Numbered from the stretch's first letter, positions 1-8,099 are shown. The stretch: 18,841 bases of DNA from an uncultured Clostridia bacterium (GCA_946628455.1 CAMOWP010000019.1:1-18841); one strand, 5' to 3'. Translations and numbers: made by a program. The notes: a model not told the origin generated them from the sequence alone.

Positions 1-173
1 GAGTATTGCGACGCGGAGGAGCGAGCAAGACGACTATGTTTTTGACCGGGCAAACTTAAAGCCGCTGCCTGTGGCAGATGAAGGCAAGGCGCTATTAGGA
101 AAAAACAACGAGTATTGCGACGCGGAGGAGCGAGCAAGACGACTATGTTTTTGACCGGGCAAGCTTAAAGCCG
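1..173. repeat. Two copies of a 64-bp direct repeat, 109-bp period
   Basis: Bases 1-64 recur at 110-173 with one mismatch (A at 54, G at 163). The first copy begins at the window edge, so it may continue or have more copies upstream. The 109-bp period is not a multiple of three, so the copies are read in different frames. One frame is open from 2 to the TGA at 152-154 and could be the tail of an upstream gene, but the frame change between copies argues for a non-coding intergenic repeat. A small hairpin (CTGCC/GGCAG, 65-77) lies between the copies. I do not recognise the element. Confidence 0.75.
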
Positions 174-202
174 GTGGCAGCGCTGATTTTTTAAATAATT
201 AA

Positions 203-237
203 CCCCCGAAGGTGGATTCCTTCGGGGGTATTTTTTT
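203..237 (+). terminator. Rho-independent terminator
   Basis: A perfect 10-bp stem (CCCCCGAAGG at 203-212 with CCTTCGGGGG at 219-228) closes a 6-base loop and is followed by TA and a run of seven T. It ends transcription entering from the left before the cohesin operon. Confidence 0.9.
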
Positions 238-309
238 GCGTAAAAATAATCCGGCTTTTTAAATTGTAAACATTTTGTGAACAATAATTATTCCTATGCT
301 GGCGGCTAA

Positions 310-338
310 TAGACATAGCTTCTGCCTTAATTTATTAT
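310..338 (+). promoter_or_regulatory. Candidate sigma-A promoter of the cohesin operon
   Basis: TAGACA (310-315), a 17-base spacer and TATTAT (333-338) precede the first cohesin gene by about 50 bases. The -35 is one base off consensus and the -10 is close to it. It lies after the terminator, where a promoter is needed. This is a hand-found match and other AT-rich hexamers nearby cannot be excluded. Confidence 0.45.
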
Positions 339-388
339 ATATATTTGGAATAATACTTACGATTATCCTTAATGAAAGGAAGAGCATA

Positions 389-2137
389 ATGAAAACCAGA
401 AGAGCTATATCAGTAATTTGCGCAGTAATATTGATTCTTTCAGCTTGCTTTATTGCAGCAGCAGCACAGACGGGAAACACGAAAATCACCGTCGGCAGTG
501 TTGAGGCGGACGCCGGAGACACCGTTCAGGTTGACGTTTCAATTAAAAACAACCCTGGTATCTTAGGCGCTATGCTTTCAGTTGACTATGACGAAGGGCT
601 GACCCTTATCGACGCGCAGTCGGGAGAGGCGTTTTCCGCGCTGACAATGACAAAGCCGGGAAGGTACGAGCCTCACTGTAATTTCACGTGGGACGGAATT
701 GACATCAGCAGCAGCGATATCAAGGACGGTAAAATACTCACTCTTGTTTTCAGTGTTGATTCGGCAGCAAGCGCAGGACATATTTACAATATTTCCGTTT
801 CAGGCGAGGACGGAGATATTGTTGATACAGACCTCAACGAGGTTTCGCCAACATTTGAAGCGGGCAAAATAACTATTAAATCTCAGGAGGAGCCCGTTGA
901 GCCGCCCACTGACGGAACTACCTTTACGGTAGGCTCGGTTCATGGAGCAGCAGGCGAAACGGTTGACGTTAACGTTTCAATTTCAGGCAACCCGGGAATC
1001 CTCGGGGCTATCCTCTCAGTAACCTATGACGAAAGGCTGACCCTTGTGAATTCAGCCGCAGGCCCCGCCTTTTCGGCGCTGAGTATGACTAAGCCGGGCG
1101 CGTATACGTCGCCGTGTAATTTCACCTGGGACGGAGTTGATTTGGAGGACGGCGACATTAAGGACGGCGTTGTTCTTACCCTGAGCTTCAGGGTTCCCGA
1201 CAGTGCGGGAGCGGGAGACGTTTACAACATAGCGGTTTCAAGCGAAGAGGGCAACATAGTTGATTCAGATATTAACACCGTTTTGCCTGAGTTCCGTTCG
1301 GGAAGCATAACTGTTGATTCCTCAGCTGTTTCCGATTCAGTTTCGTTTACCGTTGATTCAGCTGAGGGAACACCGGGAGGCACAGTTGACGTAAATATAT
1401 CAATTGCAAATAACCCGGGTATTCTCGGAGCAAAGCTCACCCTGAGCTACGATGAAGGGCTTACCCTTAAAAATGCAACTGCAGGCGCCGCTTTTTCAGC
1501 GCTTGCAATGACAAAGCCCGGCCACTATTCCTCACCGTGTAATTTCACGTGGGACGGAATAGAGCTTTCGGAATCAGACATCAAAGACGGAATTGTTCTT
1601 ACCCTGAGCTTTGAGGTTTCCTCCTCAGCGGCAGCGGGAGACGTTTTCAACATTTCCGTAAGCAGCGCTGACGACGATATTGTTGATTCAGACCTTCAGC
1701 CTGTTCAGGCAGAGTTCGTTGCGGGCGGAATTACAGTTTCTCACGAGCACACATACGTTACAAGCGTTGTTGAGCCCACCTGCGAGGAAAAGGGATACAC
1801 ACAGTACACCTGCAGCGTGTGCCATAATATATATAAAACCGATTATATAGATGAAATAGGCCATTACTATCATTACACAGGCGACAGACAAAACCCCGTT
1901 CTCACATATGAATGCGAGGACTGCGGCAAGGAATATTCAGTCAGCGCTTCTGAGGTTTATGCAATGTGGAACTCATATTACGTAAACCGCAGGCCGAACA
2001 GCACTGATAACAGAACTAAAACAGACAACAGCTCTCTTATCAACGTGGTTGCAGACAGCAGAGTGAACGACGGAATCATAAACGGCAAGGATTACGGAGT
2101 TCTTATGCGCCTTGCTGAAAAAGAGAATAATCAGTAA
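389..2137 (+). CDS. Secreted triple-cohesin protein with dockerin-like C-terminus
   Basis: A 582-residue exported protein. I chose ATG 389 because AAAGGAAGAG lies just upstream and a KTRR n-region plus hydrophobic core follows at once; an earlier ATG at 296 has no such support. Residues 1-26 are a signal peptide. LSAC at 17-20 resembles a lipobox, but the hydrophobic FIAAAA after it favours ordinary cleavage. Three cohesin modules follow (about 32-163, 179-309, 319-450), each with N(N)PGILGA, a TKPG loop, FTWDG and IKDG motifs. Residues 452-515 hold a His/Cys segment with CxxC pairs (475/478 and 509/512). Residues 553-577 resemble one dockerin calcium loop and helix (NDGIINGKDYGVLMRL). No sortase motif or enzyme domain is seen. 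It is first in a three-gene operon, 29 bases before the next start. Family knowledge suggests a small scaffoldin that binds dockerin partners; the ligand is inferred, not shown. Confidence 0.85.
   Translation: MKTRRAISVICAVILILSACFIAAAAQTGNTKITVGSVEADAGDTVQVDVSIKNNPGILGAMLSVDYDEGLTLIDAQSGEAFSALTMTKPGRYEPHCNFTWDGIDISSSDIKDGKILTLVFSVDSAASAGHIYNISVSGEDGDIVDTDLNEVSPTFEAGKITIKSQEEPVEPPTDGTTFTVGSVHGAAGETVDVNVSISGNPGILGAILSVTYDERLTLVNSAAGPAFSALSMTKPGAYTSPCNFTWDGVDLEDGDIKDGVVLTLSFRVPDSAGAGDVYNIAVSSEEGNIVDSDINTVLPEFRSGSITVDSSAVSDSVSFTVDSAEGTPGGTVDVNISIANNPGILGAKLTLSYDEGLTLKNATAGAAFSALAMTKPGHYSSPCNFTWDGIELSESDIKDGIVLTLSFEVSSSAAAGDVFNISVSSADDDIVDSDLQPVQAEFVAGGITVSHEHTYVTSVVEPTCEEKGYTQYTCSVCHNIYKTDYIDEIGHYYHYTGDRQNPVLTYECEDCGKEYSVSASEVYAMWNSYYVNRRPNSTDNRTKTDNSSLINVVADSRVNDGIINGKDYGVLMRLAEKENNQ
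482..1738 (+). repeat. Three tandem cohesin-coding units
   Basis: Units of about 390-400 bp (482-877, 923-1315, 1343-1738) encode the three cohesins. Parts are near-identical in DNA: a 23-base stretch over the FTWDG codons at 677-699 recurs at 1538-1560. This suggests fairly recent internal duplication or gene conversion. The cohesin of the third operon gene, near 4100-4490, belongs to the same set. Confidence 0.8.
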
Positions 2138-2166
2138 CCGGAGCAGCCGGAAGAGGAGTGTGGTAT

Positions 2167-3969
2167 ATGTCTAAAACTAAAAAAATGTTTTTCCTCGGCG
2201 CTGTGCTGGTTATTGCTGCTGCCGTAGTCGCGGTTTTTATCCTTAGAGGTAACACCGTAAAAACGGCGGTCAATGCCGTTTCAGAATCCGCATATTCCGA
2301 AATTGTAAAAGGCGGCTACAAGGGAACTGCTGAGCAGCTTCAGGCGGCTCTTGTAAGCGAGCGTTATGACGCCGAACGAACAGCGTTTGATTTTGCCGCT
2401 GAAAACGGCTACGGCAAGAGCAAAGAGGAATGGTTAAAGACCGTTCTGGGCAACAGCGGAAGGCTGATGACTACGGAGAAGAATTCCTACGATTCCGCGT
2501 GTGAAAACGGCTTCACGTCAACGGAGGAGGAATGGCTCAAAACGCTTGAAAGCATTAATGTTAAAGAGGGAAAAACAGCGTATAAGCTTGCGTGCGAAAA
2601 CGGTTTTTCAGGCTCTGCGGCAGACTGGCTTGACTGCCTGAGCGGCACTATCGGCAAAAAGGGCGCTCACCTTTATGATTTTGCCCGCCAAAAGGGCTTC
2701 AAGGGAACGCAGACTCAGCTGTTGATTCAGCTTGCCGTTACCGAGGAGATTTATTCAAAGGACGGAAAATCAGTTATTGGGCTTGCTGAGTTTAACGGAT
2801 ATGCTAAATCCGGGGATAAGCTGCTTGATGAAATATTCAGCGGTGAAAACGCGGATTCAAAGAGCAGAACGCTCTATTCATTTGCCGCTGATAACGGCTA
2901 CAAGGGAAGCTTTGCAGAGTGGCTGTGCTTTCTGGCAACGCCGCAGTACAGCAGTCAGTCCCCGTATCAGGTGCTTGAGGCGAACGGTTACGGGCAGTCT
3001 CTTACGTATTTCCTTAACAATGCTGCTTCCGAGGGCGACAGCAGCAAGGATTACTATGACTTTGCAGTCGGCAACGGGTACAAAGGCAGCGAGGAGGAAT
3101 GGAAGGCAATAATTTCAGGAAGCTTTTCCGCCTCTCCGTATGAGGTTGCCGTTAAAAAGGGATACAAAGGAACCGAGGAGGACTTTTACAAAGAGGTTAC
3201 CGCTAAGTTGAACGGCAAAAGCGCTCCCTCAGAGAGCATAATTTCAAAGGTTTATGTTGATAAAAACAAGCACGTTATCGTTGAGCTCAAGGATTCAACC
3301 GGGCTTGATTTAGGCGAGACTGAAGCGGAGCAGGCTGAAAACAAGGAGTCTGCCAAAACGGTAAGCTATTTTACTGTTACCTTCAAGGATTTTGACGGCA
3401 CCGTTCTTGCGGTGAAGGTTACCGCAGAGGGCGGCAGCGTTACGCCTCCCGCCGAGCCTGAAAGAGAGGGCTACCTCTTCAGGGGCTGGGATAAGCCGTT
3501 TGACAAGGTTAAGGAAAATCTTACCGTTACGGCTATGTACGAAAAGAACGATAAACCGACCGTTTCTGCGGCAAGCGTTAAGGCTGCTTCGGGGGCAAAG
3601 GAGGTTGAGGTTGCAGTTTCAGTCCGCAACAACCCCGGAATCCTCGGAATGGCGCTGAGCTGTAAATATGACGACAGCGTTATGACCCTTAAATCGGTTG
3701 AAAACGGCGAGGCTGTTTCAAACGTTCTTACCCTTTCAAAGTCAAAGACTCTTGAAAGCGGCTGCACCTTCGCCTGGGACGGAATTGAAATAAAGAAGGA
3801 TGACGTTAAGGACGGCAACATCCTGATTATGCATTTTGAGATTAGCGATTCCGCAAAAAGCGGAAAATATCCGATTGAGTTTACGTATGAAGAGGATTCA
3901 ATCGTTGACAACAATTTAAATAGCGTTTCCGTTGAGGTTGTTAACGGGAATGTTGAAATAGTAAATTAA
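2167..3969 (+). CDS. Membrane-anchored repeat protein with terminal cohesin
   Basis: A 600-residue protein. ATG 2167 is preferred over the in-frame GTG at 2158 because AGAGGAG (2152-2158) sits eight bases before it. Residues 8-27 form one hydrophobic segment after KTKK with no clear cleavage site, so it is probably an N-terminal membrane anchor. Residues 42-350 are about ten degenerate repeats of 30-35 residues built around a (Y/F)xxAxxNG(Y/F)xGSxEEWL core. Residues 400-460 are an InlB-B (Flg_new) type repeat (GYLFRGWDKPF). Residues 464-600 are a cohesin with NNPGILG, FAWDG and VKDG motifs, clearly more diverged than the three in the previous gene. It lies between two cohesin genes with gaps of 29 and 23 bases. 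The layout suggests a stalk that holds a cohesin away from the membrane. That role is inferred; the domain calls are by eye. Confidence 0.85.
   Translation: MSKTKKMFFLGAVLVIAAAVVAVFILRGNTVKTAVNAVSESAYSEIVKGGYKGTAEQLQAALVSERYDAERTAFDFAAENGYGKSKEEWLKTVLGNSGRLMTTEKNSYDSACENGFTSTEEEWLKTLESINVKEGKTAYKLACENGFSGSAADWLDCLSGTIGKKGAHLYDFARQKGFKGTQTQLLIQLAVTEEIYSKDGKSVIGLAEFNGYAKSGDKLLDEIFSGENADSKSRTLYSFAADNGYKGSFAEWLCFLATPQYSSQSPYQVLEANGYGQSLTYFLNNAASEGDSSKDYYDFAVGNGYKGSEEEWKAIISGSFSASPYEVAVKKGYKGTEEDFYKEVTAKLNGKSAPSESIISKVYVDKNKHVIVELKDSTGLDLGETEAEQAENKESAKTVSYFTVTFKDFDGTVLAVKVTAEGGSVTPPAEPEREGYLFRGWDKPFDKVKENLTVTAMYEKNDKPTVSAASVKAASGAKEVEVAVSVRNNPGILGMALSCKYDDSVMTLKSVENGEAVSNVLTLSKSKTLESGCTFAWDGIEIKKDDVKDGNILIMHFEISDSAKSGKYPIEFTYEEDSIVDNNLNSVSVEVVNGNVEIVN
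2290..3216 (+). repeat. Ten degenerate repeats with NGY-G-EEWL core
   Basis: About ten units of 26-36 residues. Clear cores include AENGYGKSKEEWL, CENGFTSTEEEWL, ADNGYKGSFAEWL, VGNGYKGSEEEWK and VKKGYKGTEEDF. The pattern resembles the short helical repeats found in some Firmicutes phage and surface proteins (general knowledge, not searched). Units differ greatly in DNA sequence, so the array is old. Confidence 0.75.
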
Positions 3970-3992
3970 TACAATTTTAAGGAGGATTGTAT

Positions 3993-6113
3993 ATGAAAAA
4001 AACAAAGAAGGTATTATCCTTGCTGTTAATCCTTCTGATGGTGATGACTTTCTTACCGTCTGCAGGCATAACAGCACTGGCTGATACGGATTCACCGAAG
4101 ATAACGGTTGCAAGCGTTACAACCACTCCGGGCTCAACTTTTAATGTTGACATCAGCATTAAGGATAACCCGGGTATCCTCGGAGCAGTGTTTACCTTAA
4201 GCTATGACGAAAGGCTTACCCTTACAAACGCTGTTTCAGGCGACGCTTTTTCCGCACTTGCAATGACAAAGCCGGGCAGATACCAGTCCCCGTGCCAGTT
4301 CACATGGGACGGCCTTGAGCTTTCAGAATCTGACATCAAGGACGGCGTTTTCTTAACGCTTACCTTTGAGGCTTCAGAATCAATTGAAAACGAGGCTACC
4401 TGCGATATCAGCCTCAGCTATGACGACGGCGATATCGTTGACGCAGACCTCAACCCCGTAAGCCCGACGATAACTAACGGTAAGGTCAGCGTTATTGATT
4501 TTGTTTACGGCGACGCTGACGGAAACAACAAGGTTAACACAACTGACGTAATTCTTATAAGAAGATTTATTGCAGGCGGTTACAACACCAAAATTAACGA
4601 GAAGGCTGCAAACGTTAATCTTGATTCAAAAATCAATATGACCGACGTTATTTATATTCGCCGTTTCATCGCAGGCGGATATGACATCATTCTTCCCGTT
4701 CAGCCTGCTCATACTCACACTCTTACCAAGGAGGACGAGGTTCCGGCAAAATGTACTAAGGGCGGTCACCGCGCTTATTGGTATTGCTCCTCCTGCGGAA
4801 AGTATTTCAGCGACGCAGCCTGCTTAAACGAAACTACCCTTGAGGCAACTGTTACCGAGGCGTTAGGCCACGAGACTGTTATTGACCCGGCAGTTCCCGC
4901 AACATACACAAGCACCGGCCTCACCGAAGGCTCGCACTGCTCAAGATGCCATGAGGTATTAATTCCACAGATAGTTATTCCGATTCTTGAGAAGAATGAG
5001 TATGAAATCACTTATAGCCTTTATGACGGCGACACATATCTGAAGAATATAGGAATAGATAATCCGAATCCTTCAGTTTATTCTAAGGAAGACGGCTTGA
5101 CTCTCGAACCTCTCAGTGTGGACGGATATATCTTTGAAGGCTGGTATGACGCCGAAAGTGAAAGCGCACAGAAAATTGTTTCTATTCCTGTTGGCACAAC
5201 AGGAGCTATCAGATTGTATGCTCACTGGAAACCGAGAGAATACACAATTCAATTTAATTCACCTATTGCACCTGTTGACAGTATTACTTATACAGTTGAT
5301 AAGGGCGTTACCCTTTCAAACCCCGAATGGTTTGGATATACTTTTGTTGGTTGGACGGATGAAGACGGTGCGTTGGTCAGCAAGATAGCTAAGGGTAGTA
5401 TTGGTAACCTGACGCTTACGGCAAACTGGACGAGCAAGAGAAATCAGACTGTTCCTGTAGCACAGTTAGATGAACCTATTATTCATGAAGATACTGAAAA
5501 CGGAATGTATCTGTTTGCCTATGAAATCGGTAGAATTGAGAATGTACCGCTTTATAAGATTAAGGATCTTGCAAACAGCGGCGGTATAACTGTAACAGAA
5601 ACAACTTCATCTACAGGTTCAATAAGCTCTACATCGGCAGAATCAATTGCCAATATGGTTTCAAATGCAACAACAAAATCCGATTCATGGACTTTATCTG
5701 AATCTTGGAATGACAGCACTACTATTAGTGAAGAACATGCAAGCGAGGTCGGTAACGAGGTTATTAATTCGTCAACAAGCATGCACGAAGCGACTGGAAA
5801 ATGGAGTATTAGCGGCGGCACCGGCGGAACTCACGCGACCACAACGGAAAGCGGAACGTCTTCAAAAATTGGTGCAGAATTAGGTGCCAATATAGGTGCA
5901 GGTCCTTACAGCGTTAGCGGAAAAATGACAGGAGAAGAAGGACGAACCGATAAGGATATTGAAAAAAATGAAAGAAACTGGAACGTAAATGCAGGTTATG
6001 AAGGCAGTAGTGTTGCAAGTTCAAGTTCTTCAACTTCAAGCGCGTTCAGCAGTAAAATAAGCGACAAAAAGGGATATAGTCAAACTAAAGCACATAATAA
6101 AGCCAATAGTTAA
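3993..6113 (+). CDS. Cohesin-dockerin-InlB-B surface protein, 5' half ending at premature TAA
   Basis: A 706-residue reading frame from ATG 3993, with GGAGG at 3981-3985 seven bases upstream; an in-frame TTG at 3987 is less likely. Residues 1-30 are a signal peptide ending ALA. Residues 36-167 are a cohesin very like the third one of the first operon gene. Residues 171-230 are a complete dockerin with two calcium loops (ligands D174, D176, N178, N182, D185 and N207, N209, D211, N215, D218) and matching IRRFIAGGY helices. Residues 238-325 are a Cys/His segment with CSSC and CSRC. Two InlB-B repeats follow (about 337-413 and 416-480), then a Ser/Thr-rich region from 531. The frame stops at TAA 6111-6113 inside that region, with no terminator, and stays open beyond. 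Having both cohesin and dockerin makes it an adaptor or self-polymerising candidate. Confidence 0.8.
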   Translation: MKKTKKVLSLLLILLMVMTFLPSAGITALADTDSPKITVASVTTTPGSTFNVDISIKDNPGILGAVFTLSYDERLTLTNAVSGDAFSALAMTKPGRYQSPCQFTWDGLELSESDIKDGVFLTLTFEASESIENEATCDISLSYDDGDIVDADLNPVSPTITNGKVSVIDFVYGDADGNNKVNTTDVILIRRFIAGGYNTKINEKAANVNLDSKINMTDVIYIRRFIAGGYDIILPVQPAHTHTLTKEDEVPAKCTKGGHRAYWYCSSCGKYFSDAACLNETTLEATVTEALGHETVIDPAVPATYTSTGLTEGSHCSRCHEVLIPQIVIPILEKNEYEITYSLYDGDTYLKNIGIDNPNPSVYSKEDGLTLEPLSVDGYIFEGWYDAESESAQKIVSIPVGTTGAIRLYAHWKPREYTIQFNSPIAPVDSITYTVDKGVTLSNPEWFGYTFVGWTDEDGALVSKIAKGSIGNLTLTANWTSKRNQTVPVAQLDEPIIHEDTENGMYLFAYEIGRIENVPLYKIKDLANSGGITVTETTSSTGSISSTSAESIANMVSNATTKSDSWTLSESWNDSTTISEEHASEVGNEVINSSTSMHEATGKWSISGGTGGTHATTTESGTSSKIGAELGANIGAGPYSVSGKMTGEEGRTDKDIEKNERNWNVNAGYEGSSVASSSSSTSSAFSSKISDKKGYSQTKAHNKANS

Positions 6114-6245
6114 ACAAGCGCTTTAGCAGTATCTGAAACTACTTCAAGGCAGTATTCTTCATCTCTGTCTTATGCTACAGCCACAACGGAAACAACTGTA
6201 AGGGAGTATTCAAATGCAAATGCACCTGAAGGATACTATCGTTTA

Positions 6246-7994
6246 GTGGCTGCAGGTACAATCCATGTATTTGCAGTAGTTGGTTATGATATTGCTACAC
6301 AATCATATTTTACTTATACATATAATATCATAGATGATGAAATAAAAGATTTTATAGATTACTCAAAAACAACAAGTAATTTTGATGATTATGAAAATGG
6401 AGTGCTTCCGTTTGAGGTTCCGTATGAGGTAAATGAATATATTGACAATATTCTTTTTGCATCAGATGGATTAGTTGTTGATATAGATACAGGAAATGTT
6501 GTTGAATATAACGGAGAAGCAACACATGTATATATCCCGGAATATATGCCCGTTGATAACGGAGACGGAACTGTAAGCGTTGTAAAAATTACCGGTTTTG
6601 AGGAAAATGTGTTCAAGGGAAATAATAATATTGAAAAAGTTCAATTTGGAAAATATGTAAACGGTATTCCCGACAGAGCGTTTAAGGGCTGCGAGAGTCT
6701 TAAGAGTGTAGTTTGTCCTTCGTTAGAATCAATAGGTCAAGAGGCCTTCAGCGGATGTTATTCATTGAATGAGTATACAGTTAGCGATAGCGTTGACACG
6801 CTTGGCACAAACGCATTCTTGGGAGTTAACAGTGTCAAAGTTAATGCAGCAAACGAAGCAGTTGCTGAAGCAGCTTGCTACTCCGGCGCACGAAGAATTT
6901 CTGTTACTAATGCTTCAGACGACACAATGTTATCAAATAAAAAGATTAGTATTTCTTCTAATACTGATTATTTTGAGTTTAACGGAATGAATAAAACGTA
7001 TACCGGTTTGAATTTTGTTTCTGATGCTGGTACAACAGTTATTAACGGAGTTACACTTAACAGCTCTTCAGGAACTCCGCTTAAGTTGTCGTCAGATAAT
7101 GTTACTCTTAACAGAGTTACAGTTAATGCTCCGGAGTTTGCATTGATTCTTAAGTCAAATGCTACTGTGTCATTATACGGAAATGTTAACCTTAACACTG
7201 ATTCAACAAATGCAGTTCTTTGTAAAGATATTGCTCTTCAAAGAGCAAATTCCAGCGCTGTTGGAAAGCTCAATGTTTCCGGCAATTTAATGATTTGCGG
7301 AGCTATTTCAAATGAATCATTATTAACGGTAACTAACGGTGAGATAATTTATATTGACGAGGATAGTTATAATTCGTTGCTCAATGATTCGCTTGATTGG
7401 GTGTTAGAATCAGAGGTGCCCGAAGGCGCAACAGTTCTGAATCAAAAATGGACTTATGATATGACAAGTAAAGTTACATCGGATAAAAGTTCATTAGAGG
7501 GATACACGTTATATGATGTAACGTCCACTAAAGAATATGGAAATTGGAGCGCATATTCAACGACTTATGCTAAAAAATCTGACACGCTTGATGTAAGAAC
7601 AACCACTATGTACAGATATCACCATTTCTTATGTCCTAAATGCGGATATCAGGATCCCGCTACCGGTTCATGTTCGGGATGTGGTTATAATATTCCTTCA
7701 AGCGCTTGGAGAGTGCTTTGGCTTACCACAAAGGGCAACACGTCTACGTCAGCTTATTATGGTGGTAAATACTATATTATGAATGGCGGAAAGAGATGGT
7801 ACTTTGAGAAAGACGGTCAGAATAACGGGGAAGGATTTACCGGTCAGCCTACTTGCACAGGTTACAGCACAAGAACGATTACAACAAAATATACTTATTA
7901 TTATACAAAAACTGAATCCCTTGAGTCATTTACTGAAATATCGGAATCTGACACCATAAGCAATGTCCAGAAATGGGTTCAGTATGTAATCTAA
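6246..7994 (+). CDS. Downstream half: LRR/beta-rich protein with C-terminal zinc ribbon
   Basis: Open in frame from 6114; the first usable start is GTG 6246, 582 residues, with only a poorly spaced AAGGA upstream. There is no signal peptide, so an independent gene is unlikely. Residues 1-40 (GTIHVFAVVGYDIAT and on) are beta-strand-like and finish the Ser/Thr-rich domain of the upstream half. Residues about 115-200 are BspA-type leucine-rich repeats (FKGCESLKSV, AFSGCYSLNE). Residues 232-370 are a repetitive beta-rich stretch (VTLNRVTVNAPEFAL and similar), perhaps a beta-helix. Residues 463-479 are a CxxC-CxxC zinc ribbon (CPKCG, CSGCG) in an aromatic C-terminal domain. Composition is AT-rich: hand counts give 9 of 60 G+C at 6301-6360 and 19 of 60 at 7321-7380, against 30 of 60 at 4201-4260. 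The function is not known to me. Confidence 0.65.
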   Translation: MAAGTIHVFAVVGYDIATQSYFTYTYNIIDDEIKDFIDYSKTTSNFDDYENGVLPFEVPYEVNEYIDNILFASDGLVVDIDTGNVVEYNGEATHVYIPEYMPVDNGDGTVSVVKITGFEENVFKGNNNIEKVQFGKYVNGIPDRAFKGCESLKSVVCPSLESIGQEAFSGCYSLNEYTVSDSVDTLGTNAFLGVNSVKVNAANEAVAEAACYSGARRISVTNASDDTMLSNKKISISSNTDYFEFNGMNKTYTGLNFVSDAGTTVINGVTLNSSSGTPLKLSSDNVTLNRVTVNAPEFALILKSNATVSLYGNVNLNTDSTNAVLCKDIALQRANSSAVGKLNVSGNLMICGAISNESLLTVTNGEIIYIDEDSYNSLLNDSLDWVLESEVPEGATVLNQKWTYDMTSKVTSDKSSLEGYTLYDVTSTKEYGNWSAYSTTYAKKSDTLDVRTTTMYRYHHFLCPKCGYQDPATGSCSGCGYNIPSSAWRVLWLTTKGNTSTSAYYGGKYYIMNGGKRWYFEKDGQNNGEGFTGQPTCTGYSTRTITTKYTYYYTKTESLESFTEISESDTISNVQKWVQYVI

Positions 7995-8042
7995 TAGTTC
8001 TTTAATGATATTTTGATATCGTTTTAGATAACAGGGCGACAG

Positions 8043-8099
8043 AAGAAGGGGACGGCAGCCGTGAGGCTGCCGTTTCCTTCTTTAGCTGTGCTTTTTTTT
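8043..8099 (+). terminator. Long hairpin terminator of the cohesin operon
   Basis: Bases 8043-8060 pair with 8065-8082 around a GTGA tetraloop; the core ACGGCAGCC/GGCTGCCGT is perfect and two G-T pairs lie lower in the stem. The long T-run (8092-8099) comes ten bases after the stem, and a TTT follows it directly. It lies 48 bases after the last operon stop. Confidence 0.75.

Larger units (their letters stand above)
3993..7994 (+). pseudogene. Full-length cohesin-dockerin-LRR gene interrupted by one in-frame stop
   Basis: Start 3993 and the final stop at 7992-7994 are in the same frame, and TAA at 6111-6113 is the only stop between them. The 44 codons after it (6114-6245) read through in a Ser/Thr-rich style that matches the sequence before the stop, so the two halves look like one ancestral gene of about 1,333 residues. 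A single C-to-T change of CAA (or a first-base change of AAA or GAA) would produce it. Alternatives are a sequencing error, programmed readthrough, or two proteins made from one message. The even composition on both sides of the TAA and the absence of other damage suggest the lesion is recent or the call is wrong. Confidence 0.7.

Noticed and set aside
2..154. C-terminal tail of an upstream protein
   Set aside because: The frame crosses two repeat copies read in different frames, which suggests non-coding repeats; kept only as an alternative.
389..466. Lipoprotein signal for the triple-cohesin protein (LSAC)
   Set aside because: The hydrophobic core continues past the Cys (FIAAAA), which fits type I cleavage better; not decisive.
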